Origin: an uncultured Sutterella sp.
GTDB lineage: Bacteria > Pseudomonadota > Gammaproteobacteria > Burkholderiales > Burkholderiaceae_F
DNA: 64,000 nt
Direction of reading: 5' to 3'
Assembly: GCA_949282745.1 (NCBI GenBank)
Contig: CASDQM010000041.1
Span: 1 to 64,000 of the forward strand
Shown: positions 1-9,077 of the stretch, piece after piece
Layout of the letters: the number at the start of each line of letters is the position of its first letter
Numbering within the stretch: position 1 is the first letter of the stretch
Translations under genes and position numbers: made by a program
Notes under the pieces: generated by a model
What the model was told of the DNA's origin: nothing
Seen by the model: only the letters and a program-made list of their open reading frames with translations
The model's database searches: none

Positions 1-97
1 CAAGGCCGAGCCTTGTGGCGATGGTCCAAGAGCGTGCGCCCTGCTGAAGCAACAACAAAACTTGGTGGCGAATTTCTGCTGAAATCTTCTTGCCCAT
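1..97 (-). CDS. Transposase N-terminus (partial, runs off left edge)
   Basis: Reading the minus strand from ATG at 97-95 gives 32 codons without a stop to the window edge, beginning MGKKISAEIRHQVL and containing WTIATRLGL. The pattern of a short basic start, an amphipathic helix and then a helix-turn-helix-like segment is typical of the DNA-binding head of insertion-sequence transposases. A GGGG run 8 nt before the ATG could serve as a weak ribosome site. A perfect inverted repeat lies just upstream, as expected near an IS end. Too little is present to name the IS family. Transposase identity is inferred from pattern and context. Confidence 0.55.
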   Translation of the reverse strand, partial: MGKKISAEIRHQVLLLLQQGARSWTIATRLGL

Positions 98-102
98 AAA
101 AG

Positions 103-135
103 TGTCCCCAGAAAGTGTCTCGCTTTCTGGGGACA
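103..135. repeat. Perfect 13-bp inverted repeat at IS edge
   Basis: TGTCCCCAGAAAG at 103-115 is repeated as its exact reverse complement at 123-135, with a 7-nt spacer. It lies between the adenosine deaminase terminator and the transposase start, and begins with TG and ends with CA, as many IS ends do. No T-run follows on either strand, so it is unlikely to be a terminator. It probably marks the terminal or subterminal repeat of the insertion element cut by the window edge. Confidence 0.55.
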
Positions 136-171
136 GTTCACCTCGGGCTTTTTTGCGTTCGGCGCAAAGGA

Positions 172-196
172 AAACGCCGCGCGGGGCGCGGCGTTT
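172..196 (-). terminator. Hairpin terminator after the adenosine deaminase gene
   Basis: An 11-bp perfect stem (172-182 with 186-196, 3-nt loop) lies 12 nt past the stop codon of the minus-strand adenosine deaminase gene. On that strand it is followed by TTTTCCTTT, a moderate U-tract, so it should act as an intrinsic terminator. Confidence 0.65.
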
Positions 197-208
197 CAGA
201 GAGCTCGA

Positions 209-1315
209 TCAGCGCTCCGGAAGCGGCGGGAGCGCTTGGGCGAGCCGATCGAATTCGGCGAGCCACTCCTTCTTCCAGAGGGCCTTCTGTTCGTCGCTCA
301 CCCAGGCGGCGTCGATGCTGTTTTCGACCATGCCGCGAAGGGCGGGGAGGTCGAAGCCGAGCCAGTTGAACATCAAGAGCCAGCTTTCCGCGGCGTTGAC
401 GTGGTGCATCGTCGGGTCGTCGCTGTTGGGGAAGACGCGCAGACCCGCCTCGACCATCTTGCGGATCGGCTGGCGGATCGCCCACTCTTCGTCCGTGAAG
501 GTGCGAAGGTAGTAGGAGTTGGTCGGGACGACCGTGAAGATGAGGTCGCGCCGGCGGGCCTCCTCCATCAGGGCGGGATTGTCCGTGATCGTGTAGCCGT
601 GGTCGATGCGTTCGACTTCAAGGAGATCCATCGCGGTTTCGACGTTGCGCCAGTGCTCGCCGAATTCGCCCGCGTGGGCCGTGATGCGCAGGCCCGCCTT
701 CTTGGCGAGGCGGTAGGCCTTCCAGAAGTTTTCCGGTTCGTGCCCGGTTTCGCGGTAGTCGATCCCGATCCCGAGGGTTTCGGGCATGGGGTGGCGAATC
801 ATTTCCTCGACCATGAAGACCGCTTCCTCGGGGGTGTCTTCGCGGTCGATGGAGGGAATGAGGCGGCCGACGGTGCCGCATTCGGCTTCGGCGCGCTTGA
901 GGCCGCGGATGATGGCCTTCTGTCCTTCGTCGAAGGAGTAGAAGTGCTTGAGGCCCGTCGAATTCCAGAAGTATTCGATGTAGCGGACGCCCAGGCGCGA
1001 GACGGCCACGGTGTGCTCGTAGGCGATGCGCTCGAGAAATTCTGGACGCGAGAGAATGTGCGCTTCGAGCGCGCGGAAAATGCGCAGGACGCCCACGGGC
1101 TTGTCGCCGCGGGTGAAGAAGCCGTCGATCTCTTCCTGCGTGACCGGGGCGCCCGACAGACGCACGAGGTCCTCAAAGGTCGACTTCGTGATCGTGCCGA
1201 GCAGGTGGCAGTGCAGTTCGGCCTTGGGGAAGCGCGAGAAGAATTCGGTCCAGGCCTCGGGCAGGGGACGGGTGAAGGGAGAGTCGGGGACGAACCCCGG
1301 ATTGGTTGCACGCAT
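209..1315 (-). CDS. Adenosine deaminase family protein
   Basis: A 368-residue zinc-dependent amidohydrolase of the adenosine/AMP deaminase family, likely deaminating adenosine or a related nucleoside in purine salvage. Family signposts are in order: the metal-binding HxH segment AELHCHLLGT near the N-terminus (usually HxHLDG), the ITAHAGE motif with metal His and catalytic Glu, RIDHGY, and NSDDP near the C-terminus, equivalent to the STDDP metal site. Start chosen at ATG 1315, 10 nt after a GGAGG; the open frame continues far upstream only by chance in GC-rich DNA. It is divergent from erpA and has its own terminator. The non-standard HCHLLG means the substrate could be another aminopurine or a methylthioadenosine-type nucleoside. 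Confidence 0.85.
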   Translation of the reverse strand: MRATNPGFVPDSPFTRPLPEAWTEFFSRFPKAELHCHLLGTITKSTFEDLVRLSGAPVTQEEIDGFFTRGDKPVGVLRIFRALEAHILSRPEFLERIAYEHTVAVSRLGVRYIEYFWNSTGLKHFYSFDEGQKAIIRGLKRAEAECGTVGRLIPSIDREDTPEEAVFMVEEMIRHPMPETLGIGIDYRETGHEPENFWKAYRLAKKAGLRITAHAGEFGEHWRNVETAMDLLEVERIDHGYTITDNPALMEEARRRDLIFTVVPTNSYYLRTFTDEEWAIRQPIRKMVEAGLRVFPNSDDPTMHHVNAAESWLLMFNWLGFDLPALRGMVENSIDAAWVSDEQKALWKKEWLAEFDRLAQALPPLPER

Positions 1316-1558
1316 GGCGCAAAAACCTCCGTTAAACAGGAACGGCCCCAAGCATAGCAAAGTGCGGGAGGAGGAGAAATAATTCCTGACCGAAATGCTC
1401 GAAAACCGGTCGAGATCGGATTCGTTTTGGTGTAGGATAGAGTGCCCGCGATGCCCGAGGCATCGCTCTCTCAATTGGTCCGACAGGGAACTTCGCTCCT
1501 GCCGGAAGCGCTCCGTCCGGCAACGGGCGAACGCCAACGAAAAACCGATGGAAAGGTT

Positions 1559-1945
1559 ATGACGGAAGAAACGAAAAAAGTTGAAACGCAGGAAGAAGCG
1601 GTGCCCGAACTCGTGCCCGATCCCATCAACTTCACGGACGCGGCGGTCAACAAGGTGCGCGCCCTCATGGAAGAGGAAGGCAATCCCAACCTCAAGCTGC
1701 GCGTTTTCGTGCAGGGCGGCGGTTGCGCGGGCTTCCAGTACGGCTTCACCTTCGATGAGGAACAGAACGCCGACGACGCCGTGATGGAAAAGGGCGGCGT
1801 CACGCTTCTGATCGACGCGATGAGCTATCAGTACCTCGTCGGCGCGAAGATCGACTTTAAGGAAGGTCTCTCGGGCGAACAGTTCGTGATCGACAATCCC
1901 AACGCGGTGACGACCTGCGGTTGCGGTTCGTCCTTCAGCGTCTGA
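1559..1945 (+). CDS. erpA: Iron-sulfur cluster insertion protein ErpA
   Basis: An A-type carrier of 128 residues that hands Fe-S clusters to apo-enzymes such as those of isoprenoid synthesis and respiration. The three family cysteines are present: C56 in [10 protein letters not shown], and C120 and C122 in TTCGCGSSF near the C-terminus. ATG 1559 gives about the normal family length. The frame stays open upstream to an ATG at 1442 that would add 39 non-conserved residues, and the AAGG before 1559 is unusually close (2-nt spacing), so the start is not certain. Convergent with anmK across a shared terminator. A-type paralogue IscA is possible, but the D/E-rich N-terminal tail and isolated location fit ErpA. 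Confidence 0.88.
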   Translation: MTEETKKVETQEEAVPELVPDPINFTDAAVNKVRALMEEEGNPNLKLRVFVQGGGCAGFQYGFTFDEEQNADDAVMEKGGVTLLIDAMSYQYLVGAKIDFKEGLSGEQFVIDNPNAVTTCGCGSSFSV

Positions 1946-1970
1946 CGAAAACCGTATCGTTCGAAAACGT

Positions 1971-1996
1971 TTCGGGGTGCCTTGCGGCACCCCGAA
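1971..1996. terminator. Bidirectional terminator between erpA and anmK
   Basis: An 11-bp perfect stem (TTCGGGGTGCC at 1971-1981 with its complement at 1986-1996) closes a 4-nt loop between two convergent genes. The flanks are modestly T-rich (GTCGTTTC on the plus side, AAACG on the other), so it may serve both transcripts. Confidence 0.6.
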
Positions 1997-2016
1997 GTCG
2001 TTTCTGCGCTCCCGTT

Positions 2017-3108
2017 TCAGCGCGGGTAGAGCGCGCCGAGAATGCGCTCGCCCCGCGCGCCCGTGACGGCGGGAAGGTTTCCCGGACGGCCCTCGAGAAA
2101 GCGATGGCCGAGCCAGGCGAAGGCCTGGCATTCGACGTCCATCGGATGAATGCCGAGCGCTTCGGTGGAGTGGACGCTGCCGGAAAAGGCGTTGCGAAGT
2201 TCTTCCATGAGAAGGGGATTGAGGGCGCCGCCTCCGCAGACGAAAAGCGTCGCGACGCCCGGGGCCCAGCGGCGAAGCGCGTCCGTGGCCGTGCGGGCCG
2301 TGAGGACCGTCAGCGTTCTTGCGACGTCTTCGGGCGCAAAGCGGCGCGCGCCGAGCCGTTCGGTGAGCCAGCCGAGGTGAAAGGTTTCGCGTCCGGTCGA
2401 CTTCGGCGGGGGCAGGGTGAAGTAGGGGTCCGAGAGCAGTTCGTCCAGCAGCCCGGGCAAAAGGCGGCCCTTTCGCGCGAAGGCGCCGTCCCGGTCGAAG
2501 GCCTCGCCCGTTTCCCGTTGGCACCAGGCGTCGAGCAGCATGTTCCCCGGGCCCGTGTCGAAGCCCTCCGTCTTTTCCTTCGTGAGGATCGTGACGTTGG
2601 CGATGCCGCCCACGTTGAGGACGGCGCGGCCTTCCTCGCCCGCGAAGACCGCCCGGTGAAAGGCGGGAACGAGCGGAGCGCCCTGGCCGCCCGCCGCGAT
2701 GTCGCGGGCGCGAAAGTCGCACAAAACGTCGATGCCCGTGCGCTCCGCGAGGCGCGCCGGGTGATTGAGCTGCAGGGAAAAGCCCTTTTCCGGACGGTGC
2801 CGCACGGTCTGACCGTGCACGGCGAGGGCCGTGACGTCCCGGGCGGAGAGCCCGAGCTTTCGAAGGAGGTCGAGAACCGTTTCGGCGTATTCGTCGGCGA
2901 GCCGGACGGAGGCTTCGCCGGCGCGTTCGATTTCATCCGCGAGACGTGCGGTGGCGAGTCCGAAGAGCGTCTCGCGAAGATCGGCCGGGAAGGGACGGTG
3001 GGCGCGTCCGAGACGCGTCATGCGGCCTTCGGGCGAAAAGCGCACGGCGAGCGCGTCGGTGCCGTCGAGACTCGTTCCCGACATGAGTCCGATGATGAGG
3101 CGGCTCAT
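2017..3108 (-). CDS. anmK: Anhydro-N-acetylmuramic acid kinase
   Basis: A 363-residue kinase that phosphorylates and opens 1,6-anhydro-MurNAc released during wall turnover, giving MurNAc-6-phosphate for recycling. It begins with the family hallmark GLMSGTSLDG (residues 7-16), followed by the ATP-binding elements VHGQTV, NVGGIANVT, DTGPGN and CGGGALNP of the ASKHA fold. Length is normal. Its start overlaps the end of the upstream M23 peptidase gene by 4 bp (ATGA), so the two are translationally coupled. The pairing of a wall hydrolase with a recycling kinase makes functional sense. Confidence 0.95.
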   Translation of the reverse strand: MSRLIIGLMSGTSLDGTDALAVRFSPEGRMTRLGRAHRPFPADLRETLFGLATARLADEIERAGEASVRLADEYAETVLDLLRKLGLSARDVTALAVHGQTVRHRPEKGFSLQLNHPARLAERTGIDVLCDFRARDIAAGGQGAPLVPAFHRAVFAGEEGRAVLNVGGIANVTILTKEKTEGFDTGPGNMLLDAWCQRETGEAFDRDGAFARKGRLLPGLLDELLSDPYFTLPPPKSTGRETFHLGWLTERLGARRFAPEDVARTLTVLTARTATDALRRWAPGVATLFVCGGGALNPLLMEELRNAFSGSVHSTEALGIHPMDVECQAFAWLGHRFLEGRPGNLPAVTGARGERILGALYPR

Positions 3109-4598
3109 GAGGCCTGCTCCGCGGTTTCCTCGGTCTCGTCGGTCTGCGCGGCCTTCTGCTTGGCCTCTTCCCGGGCCTTGGCTTCGGCCTTGAGGACGGA
3201 CGGAAGCGATTCGCCTTCCTCTTCGGCGAACTTGTCGAAGGCCTTGAGCCAGACGTCGGCCTGGGCGTGCATCTGGGCGAGCTGGTAGTTCGAAAGGTTT
3301 TCCGTGTCGGGCAGATCCGCCGTCTTGGGATTCACCTGCACGTCGTTGAACATGAGTTCGTAGTGCAGATGCGGTCCGGTGACGAGCCCCGTCGCGCCGA
3401 CGTAGCCGATGACGTCGCCCTTCTTGACGCGGGTGCCCACGCGGATGCCCGGCGCCAACTTCGACATGTGGGCGTAGAGCGTCGTGCGTCCGAGCCCGTG
3501 GTCGATCTTGATGTAGTGTCCGTAGCCGCGGGCTTCGTAGCGGCGCAGCGTCACGACGCCGTTGGAGGCGGCGAAGATGCGCGTGCCGCGCGGCGCGCGA
3601 AAGTCCGTCCCGTTGTGCGAGCGGACGATCCCCGTGACGGGGTGGCGGCGAAGCGGCGCATATTCGGAACTCACGTCCTGCACTTCGAGCGGAACGCGCA
3701 GGAAGGTCTGGCGCGAGGACTGACCGTCGAGCGTGTAGAAGCTCTCCGACTCGTCGCCGCGGAAGCGCACGGCCTCGTAAACGTTGCCGTCGTGCACAAT
3801 CTGCACGGCGAGAAGTCGGCCGTCCCGCACGAAGGTGCCGTCGGCGAACTTCTTTTCAAAAAGCACGCGGATTCGGTCGCCCGCCTTCATGTCGCGCACG
3901 GGATTGACTTCGCCCTCCCAGACGGCTTCGAGCTGTTCGCGCAGGCCCGAGGAGAGGCCGAGCGCGCGCGTCGTCTGCAGGAAATTGCGTCCCGCCCGGG
4001 CCGAAGCGTAGGTTTCTTCGGTGTGGAAGGTGAAGGGATGCACGGTGACCGAGAGCGATTCGCCGTAGCGCGAAATTTCGATCGTGCGCTCGTCGGCTTC
4101 GTGGGGCCCCTCCATGTAGAGGCGCAGATGGCTCAGACGGCCGTCGGGGAGACGCCCCGCGGAGACGAACTGCCCGGGCTGGGGATTGACGACGGGACGC
4201 GCTTGGGGTGTGCGCCGAATCCAGGCGAAGGCTTCGTCGTCCTCGATGCCGAGGCGGGCGAAGAGCGACGTGAGCGTTTCGCCGTTTCGCACGAAGAGGC
4301 CTTTGGTCGAGACGTTCGGGTCCGAGCGCAGACTGTCGAGCCGGGCCGAAAGGTCGGGCGCGGGCAGGATTTCCTCGACGGTGCGCGTCTCGAAGGTCGT
4401 CTCCCGAAAGCTCGGCATCATGGCGACGGCCGAGAGGGTAACGGCGCAGAGGGCGCCCGCGAAGACCGTGAGGGCGGCGCCGCGGTTGCTGCGGCGCGCA
4501 AACGAGATGCCGCGGCGAGCGGCCTCGCCTCGCTGCCAGGTCAGGTAGGAGCGCCCGAGAGAACGGATCTGACGGGCGAAAAAGGAAGCTGCGCTCAT
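3105..4598 (-). CDS. M23-family murein endopeptidase with membrane anchor
   Basis: A 497-residue cell-wall hydrolase. A basic N-terminus is followed by one hydrophobic segment (about residues 41-61) that anchors it in the inner membrane, then a LysM/OapA-like region (GETLTSLFARLGI near 106) and a C-terminal LytM/M23 domain. Zinc ligands are visible: HNGTDF (H328, D332) and HLHYE (H410, H412), plus YAHMS carrying the other catalytic His (377). It should cleave peptide cross-links in the periplasm. After the domain comes a charged Ala/Glu-rich tail. Coupled to anmK by a 4-bp overlap and divergent from tyrS. Resembles the MepM/NlpD-type peptidases; which subgroup is not settled. Confidence 0.9.
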   Translation of the reverse strand: MSAASFFARQIRSLGRSYLTWQRGEAARRGISFARRSNRGAALTVFAGALCAVTLSAVAMMPSFRETTFETRTVEEILPAPDLSARLDSLRSDPNVSTKGLFVRNGETLTSLFARLGIEDDEAFAWIRRTPQARPVVNPQPGQFVSAGRLPDGRLSHLRLYMEGPHEADERTIEISRYGESLSVTVHPFTFHTEETYASARAGRNFLQTTRALGLSSGLREQLEAVWEGEVNPVRDMKAGDRIRVLFEKKFADGTFVRDGRLLAVQIVHDGNVYEAVRFRGDESESFYTLDGQSSRQTFLRVPLEVQDVSSEYAPLRRHPVTGIVRSHNGTDFRAPRGTRIFAASNGVVTLRRYEARGYGHYIKIDHGLGRTTLYAHMSKLAPGIRVGTRVKKGDVIGYVGATGLVTGPHLHYELMFNDVQVNPKTADLPDTENLSNYQLAQMHAQADVWLKAFDKFAEEEGESLPSVLKAEAKAREEAKQKAAQTDETEETAEQAS

Positions 4599-4777
4599 GA
4601 CGGACGGGGGTTGGGGTAAAGAGGGCTATATTTTAAGGAATTTGTATTACTTCAGTGCGCTCCGACGCGCAACTCGTTCGTTTGCGAGGAAGTCGGCGGG
4701 GATCGTGTTAAAGTTAACGGATTGAATCGGGCGGGCCCGAAGACTCGGGGCGCCCTCAACGAGTAAAAAGGACAAAG

Positions 4778-6028
4778 ATGAGTGAAGGTATTGAGGTCGC
4801 GAAGAAGCTTCCCGTGACCGACGACATCCGCGAAGCCATGGCCACCATCCGCCGCGGCACCGACAGCTTCCTGATCGAGGAAGAGTTCGAGCAGAAGCTC
4901 GCCCGCTCGAAGGCGACGGGCAAGCCCCTGCGCTGCAAGCTCGGGCTCGACCCCACGGCCCCCGACATCCACATCGGGCACACGGTGGTGCTCAACAAGC
5001 TCCGTCAGCTCCAGGACCTCGGACATCAGGTGATCTTCCTCGTGGGCGACTTTACGGCCGCCATCGGCGATCCTTCGGGGCGCAACGTCACGCGTCCGCC
5101 CCTTTCGCGCGAACAGATCACGGCGAACGCCGAAACCTACCTCGCGCAGGCCGGCCACGTGCTCGACCTCGAGAAGACCGAAGTCCGCTACAACTCCGAA
5201 TGGTCCAACGCGCTCGGCTCCGTGGGCCTCATTCAGCTCGCCTCCCGCTACACGCTCGCGCGTCTGCTCGAGCGCGAAGACTTCGCCAAGCGCTACGCCG
5301 AAGAGCTCCCCATCGCCATGCACGAGCTTCTCTATCCCCTCATGCAGGGCTACGACTCGGTGGCGCTCGAGGCCGACCTCGAATTGGGCGGCTCCGACCA
5401 GCGCTTCAACCTGCTCGTCGGCCGCGAACTGCAGCGTCAGTACGGTCAGGAACCGCAGTGCATCCTGACGATGCCGCTTCTCGTCGGTCTCGACGGCCAG
5501 GTGAAGATGAGCAAGAGCAAGCACAACTACATCGGCATCACCGACGAACCCAACGACATGTTCGGCAAGGTCATGTCCATTTCCGACACGCTCATGTGGG
5601 ACTGGTACGACCTGCTCTCGCTTCGTCCCAACGACGAAATCGCCGCGCTCAAGAAGGAATGCGCCGAAGGGCGCAACCCGCGCGACGCCAAGGTGATGCT
5701 CGCCAAGGAAATCGTTACGCGCTTCCACAGCGCGGCCGCCGCCGATGGTGCCGAAGCCGAATTCGTCAACCGCTTCCGTCAGGGCGCGATGCCCTCCGAA
5801 ATTCCCGAAGTGACCGTTCCCGCGGGCGAAGAGGGGATTCAGATCGCCCGCATGCTCAAGGAAGCCGGGCTCGTTTCCTCGACGTCCGACGGCAACCGCA
5901 TGATCGAGCAGGGCGGCGTGCGCATTCAGGGCGAAAGCGTCTCGGACCGCACGCTTCGCTTCAAGGCGGGCGAAGAGCTCATCGTTCAGGTGGGTAAGCG
6001 CAAGTGGGCCAAGATTCATCTCGCCTGA
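4778..6028 (+). CDS. tyrS: Tyrosyl-tRNA synthetase
   Basis: A 416-residue class I aminoacyl-tRNA synthetase charging tRNA-Tyr. It carries the HIGH signature as DIHIGHT (65-68), the KMSKS loop as VKMSKSKHN (243-247), the tyrosine-pocket element GGSDQRFN and a C-terminal S4 RNA-binding domain (about 350-416). The HIGH form with proline-rich [11 protein letters not shown] is that of the TyrZ-like subgroup usual in betaproteobacteria. AAGGA sits 5 nt before the ATG. The 179-bp gap before it, shared with the divergent M23 gene, contains AT-rich patches but no promoter I can assign firmly. Followed 13 nt later by dtd. Confidence 0.97.
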   Translation: MSEGIEVAKKLPVTDDIREAMATIRRGTDSFLIEEEFEQKLARSKATGKPLRCKLGLDPTAPDIHIGHTVVLNKLRQLQDLGHQVIFLVGDFTAAIGDPSGRNVTRPPLSREQITANAETYLAQAGHVLDLEKTEVRYNSEWSNALGSVGLIQLASRYTLARLLEREDFAKRYAEELPIAMHELLYPLMQGYDSVALEADLELGGSDQRFNLLVGRELQRQYGQEPQCILTMPLLVGLDGQVKMSKSKHNYIGITDEPNDMFGKVMSISDTLMWDWYDLLSLRPNDEIAALKKECAEGRNPRDAKVMLAKEIVTRFHSAAAADGAEAEFVNRFRQGAMPSEIPEVTVPAGEEGIQIARMLKEAGLVSSTSDGNRMIEQGGVRIQGESVSDRTLRFKAGEELIVQVGKRKWAKIHLA

Positions 6029-6041
6029 CGGGAGAATCGAC

Positions 6042-6479
6042 ATGATCGTGCTTTTGCAGCGCGTCCGCGAAGCGAGCGTCTCCGTCGAGGGCAAGGTGGT
6101 CGGGCAAACGGGGCCGGGGTATCTCGCCCTCGTTTGCGCCGAAGCGGGCGACACGGACGAAAAGGCCGTGCGCGCGGCGGAAAAGACCGCCAAGCTGCGC
6201 GTCTTCGAGGACGAAGAGGGCCGCATGAACCGCACCGTCCTCGACGCGGGCGGGAGCGTGCTCGCCGTCTCGCAGTTCACGCTCGCCGCGGACACGCGCT
6301 CGGGCAACCGCCCGGGCTTTTCGCGCGCCGCGCCGCCCGCCGAGGGCGAACGTCTCGTCGGACGCTACGTCGAGACGCTCCGCGCGCAGGGACTCTCCGT
6401 GGAAACGGGCGTCTTCGGGGCGCACATGATGGTTTCGCTCGTCAACGACGGGCCGGCCACGTTTTGGATTCAGATCTGA
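6042..6479 (+). CDS. dtd: D-aminoacyl-tRNA deacylase
   Basis: A 145-residue cytoplasmic proofreading enzyme that removes D-amino acids (notably D-Tyr) or glycine mischarged on tRNA. The two active-site motifs are visible: SQFTL at 77-81 and a Gly-Pro motif NDGPAT near the C-terminus (GPAT instead of the usual GPVT). Length matches the family. It follows tyrS by 13 nt, which fits its role of correcting D-Tyr-tRNA made by that synthetase. Confidence 0.96.
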   Translation: MIVLLQRVREASVSVEGKVVGQTGPGYLALVCAEAGDTDEKAVRAAEKTAKLRVFEDEEGRMNRTVLDAGGSVLAVSQFTLAADTRSGNRPGFSRAAPPAEGERLVGRYVETLRAQGLSVETGVFGAHMMVSLVNDGPATFWIQI

Positions 6480-6495
6480 TTAAAGGGGGATTCGC

Positions 6496-7095
6496 ATGAA
6501 AATCGCATCCGCTTCGTTTGCCGAGGGCGCCTTCATCGCTCCGGAATTCGCGTACGGCCGCATCGGGGAAAACGGTGCGACGGAACGTTCCGAAAACCGC
6601 AATCCGGAACTCCACTGGACGGACGTTCCCGAAGGCACGAAGAGCTTCGTCGTGCTGTGTCTCGACGACGACGTCCCGACCGACCGTCAGACGAAGATGG
6701 GCGACGGCCTTCTGAGCGTCACGCAGCCCCGCCGCCGTTTCGTGCACTGGGTGCAGGCGAACATTCCGGCCGAGGTCGAATCGATTCCCGAAGGCTTCCT
6801 CACGGGCGAACAAAAGCGAAACGGCGCCTTCGGACGTCCGGGCGTCAACGACTACGTCGGCAACGCCATGCCCGGACCCGACGGCACGGGCCTCGGCTAC
6901 GACGGTCCCTGCCCGCCCTTCTTCGACGCGCGTTGGCACTACTACCGCTTCTCGGTGTTGGCGCTCGACTGTGAACTCACGGATCTTCCCGAGGTGTTCC
7001 GTCTCGCCGACGTGGAGGAACGCATCGCCGGCCACGTGTTGGCCACGGCCGAAACCGTGTGCCGCTACACGCTCAATCCCGCGCTTGCGAACTGA
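6496..7095 (+). CDS. PEBP / YbhB-YbcL family protein
   Basis: A 199-residue protein of the phosphatidylethanolamine-binding/Raf-kinase-inhibitor-like family. Diagnostic segments are NPELHWTDVPEG at the start, LCLDDDVPT (standing for the usual DPDAP ligand loop), RRFVHWVQANIP, GYDGPCPP and HYYRFSVLALD. It lacks a signal peptide, so it is probably cytoplasmic. Bacterial members have no agreed biochemical role. It is 16 nt downstream of dtd and ends at a strong terminator, closing the tyrS transcript. Confidence 0.88.
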   Translation: MKIASASFAEGAFIAPEFAYGRIGENGATERSENRNPELHWTDVPEGTKSFVVLCLDDDVPTDRQTKMGDGLLSVTQPRRRFVHWVQANIPAEVESIPEGFLTGEQKRNGAFGRPGVNDYVGNAMPGPDGTGLGYDGPCPPFFDARWHYYRFSVLALDCELTDLPEVFRLADVEERIAGHVLATAETVCRYTLNPALAN

Positions 7096-7108
7096 GACAA
7101 AACCCGTC

Positions 7109-7145
7109 GGCCCGCTTTCCGAAGGACTCGGAAAACGGGCCTTTT
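7109..7145 (+). terminator. Intrinsic terminator after the PEBP gene
   Basis: GGCCCG...TTTCCGA pairs with TCGGAAA...CGGGCC across a 5-nt loop (one internal mismatch), and the stem is followed directly by TTTT at 7142-7145. It separates the tyrS-dtd-PEBP unit from glyA. Confidence 0.8.
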
Positions 7146-7161
7146 CATAAGGAGGAGAGCC

Positions 7162-8421
7162 ATGTATGACAGAAACGACACGCTTGAGCGCTGCGACCCG
7201 GCGGTGTTCGCTTCCATCGAGCGGGAGCGCCGCCGTCAGGAAGAGCACATCGAAATGATCGCGAGCGAAAACTATGCGTCGCCCGCCGTCATGGAGGCCC
7301 AGGGAAGCGAACTCACGAACAAGTACGCCGAAGGCTATCCCGGCAAGCGCTATTACGGCGGTTGCGAATATGTCGACGAAGTGGAGCGTCTTGCGATCGA
7401 GCGCGCCCAACGGCTCTTTTGCGAACCAGCGGGCGTCGAGATGGCCGTGAACGTGCAGCCGCATTCGGGCGCGCAGGCGAACACCGCCGTCTTCTTTGCG
7501 CTGCTCGAGCCCGGCGACACGATCATGGGGCTTTCGCTCGCCGAGGGCGGCCACCTCACGCACGGGATGTCCCTCAACATTTCCGGAAAGTACTTCAAGG
7601 CCGTTTCCTACGGGCTCGACGAAAACGAAGCGATCGACTACGAAGCGATCGAGCGGCTCGCCAAGGAACACCGCCCGAAGCTCCTCATCGCGGGGGCCTC
7701 GGCCTATTCGCTCACCATCGACTTCGAGCGCATGGCCCGCATCGCGCACGACGTCGGAGCGTTCTTCATGGTCGACATGGCGCACTACGCGGGGCTCGTG
7801 GCGGCGGGCGTCTATCCGACGCCCTTCGGACACGCCGACGTCGTCACCACGACGACGCACAAGACCCTGCGCGGACCCAGGGGCGGACTCATTTTCATGC
7901 GCCCCGAACTTGCGAAGAAAATCAATTCGGCCGTCTTCCCCGGCACGCAGGGCGGCCCCCTCATGCACGTGATCGCGGCGAAGGCCGTGGCGCTCGGCGA
8001 AGCGCTGCGCCCCGAATTCAAGGCCTATCAGGAGCGCGTCGTCGAAAACGCGCGGGTTTTGGCCGAGACCCTCACGGCGCGCGGACTGCGCATCGTCTCG
8101 GGCGGCACCCAAAGCCACGTCATGCTCGTCGACCTGCGTCCCCTGAAAATCACCGGGAAGGATGCCGAGGCGCTCCTCGACCGAGCGAACATCACGGTCA
8201 ACAAGAATTCCATTCCGAACGATCCGGAAAAGCCCTTCGTCACCTCGGGCATTCGCCTCGGCACGCCCGCCATGACGACGCGAGGCTTCGGCGTCGAAGA
8301 GGTGCGCGAGACGGCGAACCTGATCGTCGATCTTCTCGAGGCGCCCGGAGACGAGGCCGTTCTCGAGCGCGTTCGGCTCGGCGTGAAGGCGCTCACCGAA
8401 CGCTTCCCGGTCTACCGCTGA
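7162..8421 (+). CDS. glyA: Serine hydroxymethyltransferase
   Basis: A 419-residue PLP enzyme that interconverts serine and glycine while loading tetrahydrofolate with a one-carbon unit. The PLP lysine is K234 in [14 protein letters not shown]; other family blocks include [31 protein letters not shown] and VDMAHYAGL. Length is standard. A strong AAGGAGGAG precedes the ATG, and the gene begins just after a terminator, so it must have its own promoter in the short gap or use read-through. Confidence 0.98.
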   Translation: MYDRNDTLERCDPAVFASIERERRRQEEHIEMIASENYASPAVMEAQGSELTNKYAEGYPGKRYYGGCEYVDEVERLAIERAQRLFCEPAGVEMAVNVQPHSGAQANTAVFFALLEPGDTIMGLSLAEGGHLTHGMSLNISGKYFKAVSYGLDENEAIDYEAIERLAKEHRPKLLIAGASAYSLTIDFERMARIAHDVGAFFMVDMAHYAGLVAAGVYPTPFGHADVVTTTTHKTLRGPRGGLIFMRPELAKKINSAVFPGTQGGPLMHVIAAKAVALGEALRPEFKAYQERVVENARVLAETLTARGLRIVSGGTQSHVMLVDLRPLKITGKDAEALLDRANITVNKNSIPNDPEKPFVTSGIRLGTPAMTTRGFGVEEVRETANLIVDLLEAPGDEAVLERVRLGVKALTERFPVYR

Positions 8422-8440
8422 CCGCTTCGGGGCCGGGCCG

Positions 8441-8470
8441 TTCTCACGCGCTCGGCTCCTACGTTACAAT
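8441..8470 (+). promoter_or_regulatory. Probable sigma-70 promoter of nrdR-rib
   Basis: TACAAT at 8465-8470 matches the -10 consensus at 5 of 6 positions, with TTCTCA (8441-8446) 18 bp upstream as a weaker -35. It lies in the glyA-nrdR gap, 40 bp before the nrdR ATG. Assigned from sequence only. Confidence 0.5.
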
Positions 8471-8510
8471 CAAACTCCTTTCCACCCCATTCTTGGAGAT
8501 TCCGCGCACC

Positions 8511-9077
8511 ATGCGTTGCCCCTTCTGTCAGCACAAGGACACCCAGGTCATTGACTCCCGCTCTCCCGAGGAGGGCACCGTCATTCGACGTCGTCGGCAG
8601 TGCGTCAGGTGCGGCAAGCGCTTCACGACCTTCGAACGGGCGGCGCTCGAGATGCCCTACATCGTGAAGAAAGGGGGCGCGCGCGTCGAATACAACCGCG
8701 ACAAGCTCTACGCCTCGATGTCGCTTGCGCTCCGAAAGCGCCCCGTTTCGCCGCAGCGCGTGCAGGAGGCCGTCGACGGAATCGAGCGCACGCTCATTTT
8801 GTCGGGCGAGAGCGAAATCCGCTCGAGCCGCCTGGGCGAACTCGTGCTCGAAGCCCTGCGCGGACTCGACACCATCGCCTACATCCGATTCGCCTCGGTC
8901 TACTTCAACGTCAACGAACCCGAAGGCTTCATCGAGATGATCGAGCGCGCCGTGGAGCCCGCCAAGCGCACTTTCGACGTGGAGGCCTTCAAGGCGCTCG
9001 CGCACAAGGATGCGCTCGAAGAAAAGGAAAAGCGCCGTCAGATGCGGATCCGCCGCGACGGCTCGGAGAAGGCATGA
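8511..9077 (+). CDS. nrdR: Transcriptional repressor NrdR
   Basis: A 188-residue zinc-ribbon/ATP-cone repressor of ribonucleotide reductase genes that senses (d)ATP. Zinc ligands are C3 and C6 (MRCPFC) and C31 and C34 (CVRCGKRF). The ATP-cone follows with YIVKKGGARVEYNRDKL. The open frame extends over 1 kb upstream by chance; the ATG at 8511 gives the exact family N-terminus. It overlaps ribD by 4 bp. No NrdR boxes stand out locally, which is expected because its targets lie elsewhere. The C-terminal tail is about 30 residues longer and more charged than the compact E. coli form. Confidence 0.97.
   Translation: MRCPFCQHKDTQVIDSRSPEEGTVIRRRRQCVRCGKRFTTFERAALEMPYIVKKGGARVEYNRDKLYASMSLALRKRPVSPQRVQEAVDGIERTLILSGESEIRSSRLGELVLEALRGLDTIAYIRFASVYFNVNEPEGFIEMIERAVEPAKRTFDVEAFKALAHKDALEEKEKRRQMRIRRDGSEKA

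Noticed and set aside
209-2722. 837-codon minus-strand frame through the adenosine deaminase, erpA and part of anmK
   Set aside because: Only the last 368 codons encode a recognisable protein with a ribosome site; the rest is antisense to erpA and in the wrong frame of anmK.
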